Shown: positions 22,015 to 32,161, counted from the first letter of the stretch. The stretch: 64,000 nt of DNA from Nymphaea colorata (GCF_008831285.2 NC_045143.1:8629503-8693502), one strand, 5' to 3'. A program made the numbers and translations. The notes: a model not told the origin generated them from the letters alone.

Positions 22015-22697
22015 CTTTCAATATATAGACCTCTGAGGCGGAGATCTGCGGCTCAAGTTTGATTCGTTAGCATCTAGATGTGTGGCTGAGATGTTTTCCT
22101 TTCTTAGTGCGATCTGCTTTTGTTCGTTTTGTCTCTACACTGTTCTTTATTCGCTCTGTCTCTGACGATTCTGCTTTATTCGTTGTTCTTTATTCACTCT
22201 ATCTCTGACGAATCTGCTTTATTCGTTGTCCTTTGTTCGCTATGTTTCTGATGAATCTGCTTTTGTACGTGGTATTTCATTAGAATATATTCCAATCAAT
22301 CACAGCTTTTCCATGGTAATGGTAGTGATTAAAGTATTGATTGGAATTATTATCCTAAAGATTTACTTCGCACAATTCTTTACCCTTTTCGCATTCTGCA
22401 CACATATGCTCTAGGTATTTTTGCATGAACTGACAATATTCCTTGAGATTTCTCGTTCCCATCAATGGTCCTTTTATTGCTCTAGTCTGTGGTGGTCTAT
22501 CTGGCATTATCAGTATTTCTAGCCACCTTAAAATCTCCTCTTTACTTCCTTCTTTCACTTTTAATGACAATGAATAGATGATTTGTTCATTTCTTGCTTC
22601 GTACATCCATACATTGGGTTCTTGGTATTGGTGTAGCAATTTTTCAAAAATTACTTGTAAATTTCTGGGCCTTTTCCTGATAAAGAAGTCCTTCATT
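22003..22697 (-). repeat. Terminal direct repeat of copy A, right
   Basis: Partner of 15244-15938. It carries the C-terminal half of the last ORF (22697-22355, with a stop at 22357-22355) and the promoter region. Here the ORF part is open for 119 codons, the best-preserved version of this C-terminus in the window. Confidence 0.9.
22019..22255 (-). promoter_or_regulatory. Viral promoter-like region, right copy
   Basis: A TATA box (TCTATATATTG, 22019-22029, minus strand) and three 43-bp units with TGACG at 22163, TGACG at 22206 and TGATG at 22249. This is the better-kept version, with two intact TGACG cores. It points leftward into copy A. Confidence 0.55.
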
Positions 22698-23061
22698 CTA
22701 GTAAGTAGTCTCATGGAGTTTGTTCCGGAGACAAGCAGTAGTAAGCTATCATCAACCTCGTCAGGGATTGATGAAATAACTGTAAGTATGTCTGCTTTAA
22801 TTATGAAATAAAGGTGTTTTAGTTTTCCTTATCAGTATGTGTTAACATTTTGATCTTCATGCATGTGTAGAGTAGTCTTGATTTCTATTAATTGTTTAAG
22901 TTGAAGTTCACATGAGTTCGCTTATATGACTGAATGGTAAAAGAGGAATCTGAATGTGTAACCCAAGAGGGAAAGACCCCAGACGAGTACCCACAAAGGC
23001 AGAGGCCGATCGGAGAAAGTGAGATGGTCATGTCATGAGGGAAACACAGTAAGGATGAGTC
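22698..23061. other. Spacer between the two head-to-head viral copies
   Basis: Not similar to the other viral segments that I can see. It includes a short Ser-rich frame beginning ATGGAGTTTGTTCCGGAG (22712) that runs into a consensus donor ACT|GTAAGT (about 22785), so it looks like an exon edge. The part from about 22960 is purine-rich and may be the leader of copy B. No tRNA-Met primer-binding site was found by eye. Confidence 0.4.
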
Positions 23062-23448
23062 TTGAGCCTATCAGATCATATAAAGGATGAATGTTATTTC
23101 AGTTATTACAATCCGATAGATCATAGGACACAAAGCACATACATGAGAATGGAAATGTTTGCACTTCTCAGACAGGAAAACGCTTCACAAAACATGGATA
23201 AAACCGAATTTGAAAAAATATTACAAGATCTAAAAATAGTTTTCGGAAATAAAAAAAGAATAAGTAACCAGTTAAATGATATTTTGAGAAATATAGATAG
23301 GAAAAAACCCGAACTCCAGAAAGTAGAACGTGAACCAGAAAAGCTTTACATTTCCGACCAGATAGTTAAAAGAGAAATAAAATATCTAACAACTATGTAT
23401 AATCATGACCTAATTATTGAAAGAATAATAACAGAGTCGTTCATATGA
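23062..23448 (+). pseudogene. Copy B ORF1 remnant
   Basis: An open stretch of 128 residues after an ATG, charged, with heptad-like leucines and the segment KTEFEKILQDLKIVFGNKKR. Decayed continuation runs to about 23640 with several stops. No domain recognised. It occupies the position of the small first ORF of some caulimovirids. Copy A has no counterpart. Confidence 0.4.
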
Positions 23449-23720
23449 ATAAATCAGAATACGAAATCGATTAAAAGAAGACATTTGTTTTTTGACAGAA
23501 GTGTAGAATAGTAGAAACAAATCTAGATAAAAAAATTTTGGAAATAAATAAGGATGATATGTACTTAATATTAGATGAAGAAGAAATGAATACATAAACA
23601 ATACTAGATAGAATAAGAAGACTTAACGAGGAAAACAAGCCTAAGCCTAAATTGAAGACGTGGCAATATGAAGGTTGCCCTGCTGATCAAGAACAGTCGG
23701 GGTAAGGTTGCCCAGCGCGT

Positions 23721-24161
23721 TTGGAAGATAAAATGGATAAAGTTAAAGAATTGTTAGAAAAACTAATAGATAAAATAGACCAGAAGTTTGAACAAAAAAA
23801 TAAAAAATTAGATCAAGTGTTAGATAATTTGCAAAAACACAGAGAGATAAATATGTTAGAAACAAATAGTATACGAGACTTAGAAACAGAAGACGAGATT
23901 GAAACAGAAAACTACGAACCAAGTGTAACTTATACAAAACTGATTAACCAAGGAGAAAATGAATCAATAACATACATGAAAATAAATATGAACACAACGC
24001 CTAATGAAGGGATAAAAATTAAAGAAGAATATCCAGCAGATCCAAGAATACATAAAGGAAATCCGAGTAGAAATAGACACTATGATGATTATAGTAAAAG
24101 TGAAAGATGGGAAAGAATTTGGAAATCTAGGCTAAAAACAAAAATCGAAGAAAAAGAATGA
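23721..24161 (+). pseudogene. Copy B coiled-coil protein, virion-associated-protein-like
   Basis: 146 residues. The N-terminal third is a strong coiled coil (VKELLEKLIDKIDQKF and repeats of the pattern), followed by an acidic, Asn/Thr-rich part and a basic end. Small coiled-coil proteins upstream of the coat are typical virion-associated proteins in this family. It could equally be the N-terminal part of the coat precursor, since the same frame region runs toward the coat with a stop at 24159-24161. Confidence 0.45.
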
Positions 24162-24169
24162 AAACAAGG

Positions 24170-25160
24170 AATATTAAATTTAGATAACACAAACAACATA
24201 CTAGTATTATTACAAATATGAAAAGCAGAAATGAGTAAACACATTACAGAAAGCAAAATAGAAATTAAAAATATACTAGTGTATATAGAAAATTCATTAG
24301 TAGGAAACATATATTTATGGTTCGATCAGTTACCTAATTCTTCAAAAGAATCTCTAAGACCAGACACAAATAGTAAATGAGCGACTACTACAAACTCGTT
24401 AGACCTTTTAGAAAAATATTTAGGATCTATTAAAGCAGAATTCTCGCATTCGAATATTGAAAAAATATATGAAGACCAAATAAAAATAAATGCAAGACAA
24501 AATATTTTAAAGTTAGCGATATGTGACATGTGCTACCTAGAAGAGTATGTAGAACTGTTCAGTAAATATTATTACCAAGCAAGTATAACTTTAGAAAAAA
24601 AAACTAGATATTTCGATTTGTTCTTTTCAAAATTACTACCGATAGTTTATGGACAAGTAATAAAAGTGTTCCAAGAAAATAAACCTAAAGAAGATACATT
24701 AGGATCAAGAATAGAATTTATAAGAACATGGTTCAAAACAATGTGTGAGGAATATGTAAAGTCCAAAAAACCAAAACTAATAATAAAATCACCATATAAA
24801 TGTTGTGAAGAACATATTACACTTCAATTAGGATGTAAAACATATTATAAATCAAGAAAATACAATAAAAAATCCAGGAAGCTCAAACACTACTATAAAA
24901 AATATAAACAATATAAACACAAGTACCCCAAGAAAAGATACTATATTAAAAATAAAAATAAATATACCAAAAACCCAACAAGTTGTAAATGTTATAACTG
25001 TGGAAAAGTAGGACATATAGCAAAAAATTGTAGACAACATATAAAACAAAAATTAGTAAATACAATAGAAGACAATCATATTAATATTGAAGAACTTAGT
25101 GAAATAGAGATATTCGATAATGAGACAATATATGAAACAAATAGTAGTGAAAATGAGTAA
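24170..25160 (+). pseudogene. Copy B coat protein with CCHC zinc knuckle
   Basis: The first part (24170-24527) carries in-frame stops including TGA at 24378-24380. From 24528 it is open to 25160. A conserved alpha-helical block is followed by a highly basic Lys/Tyr-rich region and an intact knuckle CYNCGKVGHIAKNC (24990-25031), then an acidic tail. The knuckle binds pregenomic RNA in this family. The last 41 nt overlap the movement-protein start in another frame. Confidence 0.82.
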
Positions 25161-25990
25161 CAAAATAGAAAAAACACAAGATATTAGATACCAAGAGGAG
25201 TTGACAGAAAATTACACAATACATCGAGTCATTTTTGATGAAAAAATATTCAAGCAAATAAAGAACCAAGAATTGGACATTAACACACAAAAAATATTTG
25301 ACATTCCTTTAATAAGGAAAATACCAGTAATAAAAACAATGCTTAAGAAAAAAGAAGAAGAATACTATATTATCAACCAACGAGAACATGTAATAGATAT
25401 AGAACATGCAGGATTATCTGAAGGAACAACTAGAGTACCACTTATTAGTAGACAGAGAATCCAAGAAGAACTAAAACAACTAAAAATAAAAAAATCCTAT
25501 GAAATATGTATATTTTGGAGGAATAGAAATCTTAGTAAAAACTTGTTTCAAAAAAGGTATAAATACACCATTAGAACTTTATTTATCAGACGATAGAATA
25601 ATTTACCCAGCAGAGAAAAGTATAATAGCAAAAGTTAGAGGAAACCTAATTTATCAAAAACTAAAGTTTATTTTAAAACCTAACTATACTATAAGCCTAA
25701 CAGACAAACACATAGATAGAAGCCTAGTATTATACTGAAAACTATCAGGAATAAAACTCGAGAAAGGTTGTAAAGTAATGACTATCAAAGGGAAAAATAT
25801 GTATGTAGTAACAAATAAACATAAAATATCAGCAAAACGAAAAACAAATGGCACAGTACAAATTGACAATCCATTCAAACAATTAATAACAATAATAAAC
25901 GATGATGAATCATATTACGTAGAAGATGGAGAAAATGAATTACAAATTATCAAACAAAGACTAAGTGTCAGTACATCAGGAGAAACTAGT
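25120..25990 (+). pseudogene. Copy B movement protein (30K superfamily)
   Basis: Starts at 25120 inside the coat tail. Frameshift near 25495: the YFGGIEILVKTCFKKGINT block continues in the frame from 25499. A TGG to TGA stop lies at 25736-25738, and the frame from 25778 carries the rest. The order coat then movement protein is opposite to Caulimovirus and Petuvirus and recalls cavemovirus/solendovirus layouts. Confidence 0.75.
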
Positions 25991-26312
25991 TACAAAAAAC
26001 AATTTCATGTCAAAGGAACTATAGACAATATGATAAAGAAAATATTGATAGATACAGGATTAGAAGAAAATTATCACGCCAGACATGATAAATAATGATA
26101 TAGTATTACCAAGTGAGCATAGATACAAAGTTATTCAGGGAAACATCATCAGAAGCATAGGAAAAGTGAGCAAAGAAATTAAGATAGCCGATTACATGTA
26201 TGAAGTAGAATTCGAAAAACAAGAATTGAGAAATGACGGTTTAACAGGAATCATATTAGGCAACAAGTGGCTAAATAAATATGAAAACTTTAGGATTGAA
26301 AATATACACTAG
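25991..26312 (+). pseudogene. Copy B first protease-like domain (PR1), frameshifted
   Basis: DTG codons at 26051-26059, then a 2-base deletion compared with copy A just after EENY, so the frame continues only from 26085. The C-terminal retropepsin signature GIILGNKWLNKYENF is present, a typical ILG-x-x-x-L ending. The two copies support this as a real domain of the virus. Confidence 0.72.
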
Positions 26313-26354
26313 AAATTGAACATCTAGGAAAACACATAATAATATTAAGAAGTT

Positions 26355-27170
26355 TTGATGATTAGCCAAATAAATACTAAAAATTTCGAACAAGATATGA
26401 AAAATGTATTAGATAGAGCATTAGAAGAAAAGAAAATTAGGAAAGAAAAATTAGCTAACATATTAAAGCTATATATATTAGTAAAACGATTCATTAACAA
26501 CCTAAAAGACATGGTAGAAGAAGAAGGATCAGACTATGATAATGAGGATTATTATACAGAGGACTATATAGATTACGAAAATGACTACTACGACTATAAC
26601 GATGGCATAATGTGGAGAAATATAATCAATAGAATGGAATGATAAAATGATTAAATTAGAACCAGAACTAACATATATTGTACCAATCAATATAAATGAT
26701 AGATGAAAAGTTATTGCTACCCGAAACAAATGGGTATTATTGTTAAAAAAGATGGTAATAGTTAGACAATTTATTGATCAACTAATACATAAAAAACATG
26801 ATAAATGGATTAGAGAGATTAGAAACATAGACTCAGATGAACCAATGTCAGCATATGATGAAATAGAATGTTTTCAACTACAAGTGTAAAAGCATATAAT
26901 AGAGACACTAAGAACTTTGTACGAAATAGGATAGGAAAATTATTTAGAATTTACATATGGGTACTCAGATTTATAGAAGAATTGGGAAGTGATTATGAAG
27001 AAATTTAGAAACTACATGAGACATTTCTTTACCTATTTACGAGCAAGAGCAGTTGCAGAATGAAAGTTTATGGAATACTGGGAAGAAAAAGAAAAAAGAG
27101 TAGAATATCTTACCTATAGAGCATTTGGGAGAAGAAATTATGGTGATGAAGAGTCAAGTGACACCAAATG
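26355..27170 (+). pseudogene. Copy B linker between PR1 and PR2
   Basis: An acidic stretch (26355-26642) with a dense Asp/Tyr/Glu run, then a basic part with WVLLLKKMVIVRQFID, then an Arg/Tyr-rich part. Stops include TGA at 26704-26706 and 27061-27063, where copy A has CGA and TGG. No known domain. Confidence 0.5.
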
Positions 27171-27640
27171 AATATTACTAAAACCAAGTTTATATATATA
27201 TTAATAAAAATTATACCTCGAGGATATCATAATAGATTTTATACAACATATATAGACACGGGAGCCCGAATAAACTTATGCAAAAAGAGTTGCTTACCAA
27301 ATAATGAATGGGAAAAATTAGATACCCCTTTGGAAGTTAGAGGATTTAATGGAGCCAAAGCACTAATAAATTACAAAGCCGAAAATGTAAATGTACAAAT
27401 CCGCATAAAGGTAATATAAATAAATAAAATTTATGCTTTTGAATTACATTACAAAGATATCATATCGGGTAGACATTTCTTAAACAACTACCTATCTATA
27501 AACATCACAGAAAAATACTTAATACTAACTATACCTTGTAAAGAAAAAATCAATGCATTGATAGTAAAAAACAATGAGAGAAAACAAACACCCTGGATAA
27601 AAGGAGATTGTAAAATAACCTAAAAATTAACAAGAGAAAA
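27168..27640 (+). pseudogene. Copy B second aspartic protease (PR2)
   Basis: Active-site DTG at 27255-27263 in context YIDTGARINLCKKSCLP, followed by EVRGFNGAKALINYKAENV. A TAA stop at 27417-27419 and the shared TAA at 27621-27623 break the frame before RT. Its position matches the protease of the caulimovirid PR-RT-RH polyprotein. Confidence 0.75.
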
Positions 27641-27649
27641 AATAAATAC

Positions 27650-28640
27650 CATCACCATAAATGTTTATGAAATAAATGAACTAGCCAATATAGAAAAAAG
27701 GTTAGAACAATTGTACTCGAAAAATCCATTACAATATTGGGACAAGCATAAAACAACAGTAAAAATAGAATTGATAAAAAAAAGATAGTATAATAACACA
27801 ACCACCTTTAAAATACATACCTGATGATCTAAAAGAATTCAATTTACACATAAATGAACTGTTAAAAGAAGGATATATACAAAAGTCAAACTCAAAACAT
27901 AACAGCCCAGCATTCATTGTTAATAAGCACAGTGAACAAAAGAGAAGAAAAACTAGAATAGTTATAGATTATAGAAATTTAAACGCAAAAGTTAAAACTT
28001 ATAATTACCCAATTCCAAATAAAATACTAAAACTTAAACAAATATCAGGATACCAATATATTAGTAAATTTGATTGCAAAAGTGGATTTTACCACTTAAA
28101 ACTCGAAGAAGAAAGTAAAAAACTAACATCATTCACAGTCCCAAACGGATTTTATGAATGGAATGTACTACCATTTGAATACAAAAATGATCCTAGAAGA
28201 TTCCAAAGTTTCGTGGATGAACAGTTTAAAGGGTTAAGAAATTGCGTAATATATATAGACGATATACTACTTTTCAGTCACTCACAAGAGGACCATTATA
28301 AGTTGCTAAACGAATTCATAAAATATGCGAACAAGGCAGGAAAATAGCCATAAGTAAAAACAAAGCAGTCATTTGTAAAAAACAGATTGACTTCCTAGGA
28401 ATAGAAATAGACAAAACATGTATTAAAATGCAAACCCATATTGTTCAAAAAATAGCACAAAACAGAAGAACTTGATACTAAAAAGAAGTTACAATCATTC
28501 TTAGGACTAGTAAACCAAGTCAGAGAATATATACCACACCTAGCAAAACATTGTAAGCCTCTCCAAGAAAAACTGAAAAAAGACAAAGAATATTATTGGA
28601 TAGAAGAAGACAAACAACATATCAACCAAATCAAGACAGT
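27650..28640 (+). pseudogene. Copy B reverse transcriptase
   Basis: Conserved blocks in order: TRIVIDYRNLNAKVKTYNYP, FDCKSGFYHLKLEEESKKLT, NGFYEWNVLPF and the catalytic YIDDILLFSH (about 28250-28283) with both Asp residues intact. Then KKQIDFLGIEIDK and a thumb-like LGLVNQVREYIPHLAKHCKP. Frameshifts near 27780, 28345 and 28460 break it. Confidence 0.92.
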
Positions 28641-29083
28641 GTGTAAAAACTTACCTAAACTAGAATTTCTAAATGAACAGAAACCATTTATATGGATTAC
28701 ATAATCTGATGCCTCATAATATAGTTATGGATCGGTATTAAAATACATGTATGAAAATGATAAGAATGAATATCTATGTAGATATCACTCAGGAAGCTTT
28801 AAAGAAAATGAAACAAAATGGGAAATAAACAGAAAAGAACTTTTAGGATTATACCAGTCACTTAGACATTTCAAAATATATATAGTCTATACTAAGTTTA
28901 AAGTCAGAACTGATAATACACAAGTAAGACATTGATTAGGTGCAAAGTTAGAAAACTCGATTGTAAAGAAAGAAATAAGAAGGCTAGTCAACAACATAAA
29001 ATTATTTGATTTTGACATTGAAGTGATCAGGACTAATGAAAACTACTATTCAAATTGTCTGTCCAGGAACATGAGATTGTAAC
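28640..29083 (+). pseudogene. Copy B RNase H
   Basis: SDAS segment, KWEINRKELLGLYQSLRHFK and KVRTDNTQVRH are present. Stops: TAA within 28700-28706, TAA at 28717-28719 (shared with copy A), and TGA at 28933-28935 (TGG in copy A). The final Asp of the family, in the YADCLSR segment of copy A, is replaced in copy B. Confidence 0.85.
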
Positions 29084-29179
29084 AAGGAAGAAAGTACTAT
29101 TTACATGAATAAATTAAATACAAAAATCACACACCACTGGATACCAGTTATACTATAACTGTAAAAAGCAGTAACAACG

Positions 29180-30311
29180 GTGATCGTATTTACCGACAAC
29201 CTTATTTGGTTAAGAAAAATACGACTAGTCCAGAGCAAACGGCTACTGGTAAAGACTAATCAAACCCAAATCAGAGAACTCCTGAAATGGAAAACCGAAA
29301 CAGAAAATCTCCAGAAAGTCCCAGAAATCATGATCCAAACACCAAAACTAGAAACAAAAATAGAAATCCAAGAACCAAAGCCATTACAAGAAATAATCGA
29401 GTCAGAAATCATATTTAAACCAAGGTTCAAAGATACAAACCTAAACCAAAGATTCCAGAAACCTACTGTACAAATTAAACCGAGCCTGTTTACACCACCC
29501 CGAACCCAAACTTATCTGGAAACTATCCAGAAGGAGAAAACAGCAAGCCAATCTATGATAATTGATAATTACCTAAGAAACCTGAAAAAAGTTTGTGACT
29601 ACCTAAACAAAAATCCTAGAGAAAAGAATACCTCACCAGGAAAAGACTATATTACCATACCATACACAGAGATAAATAAAATGATAGCCTATCCAAACAC
29701 AGACCCAAACCTAGTAAAGATGGTGCACAGTTATAGATTACTTCACACTGTTTACACCAGCAATGTTAAAGAACTAGAAGAAATCCCAGAATTATGCAAA
29801 GCAGCAAAGCGGTACTTAGAAGTGACAAAAGCACCTCTTATCTTTCTTAGAATATATGCTGCCCAAGCAGAAATATTTGAGGACATGATACTTCCTGCCA
29901 TATATGCCGTCAAGATAGGTCTAACAAAAGAACTTGTGCAACCAGATTACTAGCCACAGAAAGAGATACTATTGCCAGAAATGAAGGACTTCTTTATCAG
30001 GAAAAGACCCAGAGATTTACAAGTAATTTTTGAAGAATTGCTACACCAATACCAAGAACCCAATGTATGGATGTACGAAGCAAGAAATAGACAAATCATC
30101 TATTCATTGTCATTAAAAACGAAAGAAGGAAGTAAAAAGGAGATTTTAAGGTGACTAGAAACACTGATAATGCCAGATAGACCACCACAGACTAGAGCAA
30201 TAAAAAGACCATTGATGGGAAAGAGAAATCTCAAGGAATATTGCCAAATACCCAGAGCATAAGTGTGCAGAATGCGGAAAAGGTAAAGAATTGTGCGAAG
30301 TAAATCTTTAG
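29180..30311 (+). pseudogene. Copy B last viral ORF (possible transactivator position)
   Basis: Open for 257 residues from 29180 to a TAG at 29951-29953, then 29972-30154, then on to a natural TAG at 30309-30311. It has a Lys/Pro/Gln-rich N-terminal part with repeated LETKIEIQEPKPLQE-type words, and a conserved C-terminal core LIFLRIYAAQAEIFEDMILP. The TGA at 30152-30154 is TGG in copy A. It is much longer-lived than the other frames. Function is not proven. Confidence 0.6.
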
Positions 30312-30536
30312 GATAATAATTCCAGTCAATACTTCAATCACTACCATTACCATGGAAAAGCTGTGATTGATTGGAATATATTCTAAAGAAATACTACGTA
30401 CAAAAACAGATTCGTCAGAATCTGTACAAATAAAGGACAACAAATAAAGCAGATTGAGGCAGAGCGAATAAAGAACAGTGCAGAAACAGAACGAATAAAA
30501 GCAAATCCATACATCTAGATGCTGACAAATCAATAC
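30312..30536 (+). promoter_or_regulatory. Truncated viral promoter region of copy B
   Basis: Corresponds to the upstream half of the copy A promoter. Only one CGTCA (30413-30417) remains, two enhancer units are collapsed or diverged, and the TATA box is absent because similarity stops at about 30536. Confidence 0.5.
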
Positions 30537-30631
30537 GGTGCCTCGAGGGTTAAGCCACATGTGGGTCAGAGTGGCAGTTGCCTACTCCAGTTCTTTAAAA
30601 TTCGTTTACATTGAAAATTTTAATATTTATA

Positions 30632-30755
<124 letters not shown>

Positions 30756-30788
30756 CCCCTATGAATATTTCTAAACGTGTGCCCCTCT

Positions 30789-30860
30789 AACAAAGTATAC
30801 ACGTTGCACTCTGACACAAAATATAACAAAGTACACACGTTGCACTCTGACACAAAATAT
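30789..30860. repeat. Two-unit 36-bp tandem duplication
   Basis: The unit with 'cacgttgcactctgacac' occurs twice with one base difference (tatacacg versus tacacacg). Confidence 0.85.
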
Positions 30861-30870
30861 AAGCCGAGAC

Positions 30871-31063
30871 CGTGTTTGATAGTCTCAGAAATCTCAGAAC
30901 CAAGGCTACCACAGATTCTAAAAAGATGGATTTATGGTCAAACCCGTCCGCCTTGAAACCATTAATCCGTGATCTTCACAAAATAACACAAATTTGAAAT
31001 CCTTAAGTTGTAAATGCACTTAGCGTGGATTTAAGATCTCACACCCAAGACTATCAAACATGT
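30871..31063. mobile_element. MITE-like element, 'TGTTTGATAGTCT' family
   Basis: About 190 bp with inverted ends TGTTTGATAGTCTCAG and, reversed, TGTTTGATAGTCTTGG. A relative lies at 35975-36163. It sits about 380 bp upstream of the F-box 5' UTR. No clear target duplication. Confidence 0.65.
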
Positions 31064-31439
31064 TCTTAAGAATGAAGCTGCCGATTTAGTGAATCAGTTG
31101 GAAGCTGATAAAAATTATTTAAAAATAATTTCTTAATAAAATAAATAGAAATTTTAAATAAATAAAATTTTAAGATTAAAAATATTCAAAAATAAACAAG
31201 AAGCAATTCGGCTGCAAGTTGGAATCGGTTTGCGGCGGATCCCAATCGGGCCAATTCGGGCATTTTTTGTTTACGACCCATGTAGAGTCTCTTTTGTACA
31301 TCAGAGAAATCCCCCGCCTGGTGGATCTTCGTTACGAATAACTGTATTAAAATAATTTCTTGTCTGCTTTACGTTGCTTGCATCTCTATGTTTTCTCGTT
31401 AGATACGCCTTCAGCTTCGTACTTCCCAACCCCAACCAG

Positions 31440-32161
31440 ATTCGAGTGAGGCCTCTCTCTCTCTCTCTCTGATCTGCATTTGCCAGCCTCTCTCCTTCAA
31501 ACCCTAATACCGTGGAGGTAGGTTTCCGCTGTGTCTTTGAGTCTTTCTGCTCCCTTGTTTTCGTATCTTGTGTCAGGTTATTTCTCTTTTCTATCATTGA
31601 TTTGCTTCCAGCATTTGTTTGTTTGTTTGAATTTTTTAGGTGTTTTGGATCAAAATAAGCAAAAACATAGATACTTCCTCTTTTCCGTTGCATCTGTCTG
31701 CGTCTTCGATTTTCTTGAATTGTTAGGTTGTCTGATTGAAATTTTGAGGTGTTTCTTGATCGAAGTTATGCAAAACTACGGACCCCACGTCGTCTTTCTC
31801 GTTGTATTTATCAGTGCAAGCAGTTTGCAAACCGCAGCTCAACCATGAGAGAACAGATTTTTTTTCCCCCAATTATGCGTTTCTTATGTTTCTTGGCAAG
31901 TTATGAGATTCCGAATTTGCGGTTAGCATCTTGTGGAAAAATGCAACTATTTAACATGATACCGGCAAACTTGCATTGTTATCTGGAAGGAAAAAATTTA
32001 AAATCCCTTTTTCAGAAGCATTACCTTATACATGAACCATGAAATCCTAAACAATGTCTCTCATATAAGGCGAGTTCTTCTTTCGCTGTTGTTTGCCTTT
32101 CCGTTTGAGCTTAATATTTCGGGATTCTGAATTATGAGTGGTGATGGAATTTCCCTAGGAG
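31440..32161 (+). promoter_or_regulatory. 5' UTR of the F-box/LRR gene with a leader intron
   Basis: A CT-rich leader (31448-31470) and a telo-box AAACCCTAA (31499-31507) precede a donor GAG|GTAGGT (intron from 31518). The acceptor ttccctag|G (31157 nt scale: AG at 32157-32158) lies three bases before the start ATG at 32162, giving a 641-nt leader intron. Leader introns often raise expression in plants. Transcript data would be needed to confirm it. Confidence 0.6.

Larger units (their letters stand above)
15244..22697 (-). mobile_element. Endogenous pararetrovirus copy A (Caulimoviridae-like), terminally redundant, degenerate
   Basis: Read on the minus strand: tail of the last ORF and promoter (22697-22003), a rearranged leader (22002-21878), a 5'-truncated coat protein, movement protein, first protease, acidic linker, second protease, reverse transcriptase, RNase H, last ORF and a second promoter copy (to 15244). 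The two ends repeat directly with a constant offset of 6759 bp, as expected from integration of more than one unit of a circular or concatemeric viral genome. No integrase or LTR-type TG..CA ends were seen, which argues against an ordinary Gypsy element. Every frame carries stops or frameshifts, and the coat N-terminal half and all upstream ORFs are missing. The family is clear from RT/RNase H, a 30K movement protein and a CCHC coat protein. The genus is not certain. Confidence 0.9.
22960..30536 (+). mobile_element. Endogenous pararetrovirus copy B (Caulimoviridae-like), nearly full gene set, degenerate
   Basis: Gene order on the plus strand: ORF1 fragment, coiled-coil protein, coat protein, movement protein, PR1, linker, PR2, RT, RNase H, last ORF and a truncated promoter region that ends within 'gctgacaaatcaatac' (about 30536). 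It adds about 1.3 kb of 5' coding sequence that copy A lacks. Most of its private stops are TGG to TGA or CGA to TGA changes. The left boundary is uncertain. Confidence 0.88.

Noticed and set aside
22960-23061. tRNA-Met primer-binding site for the virus
   Set aside because: No TGGTATCAGAGC-like word was found near the leader of either copy. The only such word (55194) lies outside the locus.
15244-30536. Interpretation as Ty3/Gypsy LTR retrotransposons because of PR-RT-RNase H
   Set aside because: No integrase after RNase H in either copy, no TG..CA LTR ends, and a 30K-type movement protein and CCHC coat protein are present, which fits Caulimoviridae.
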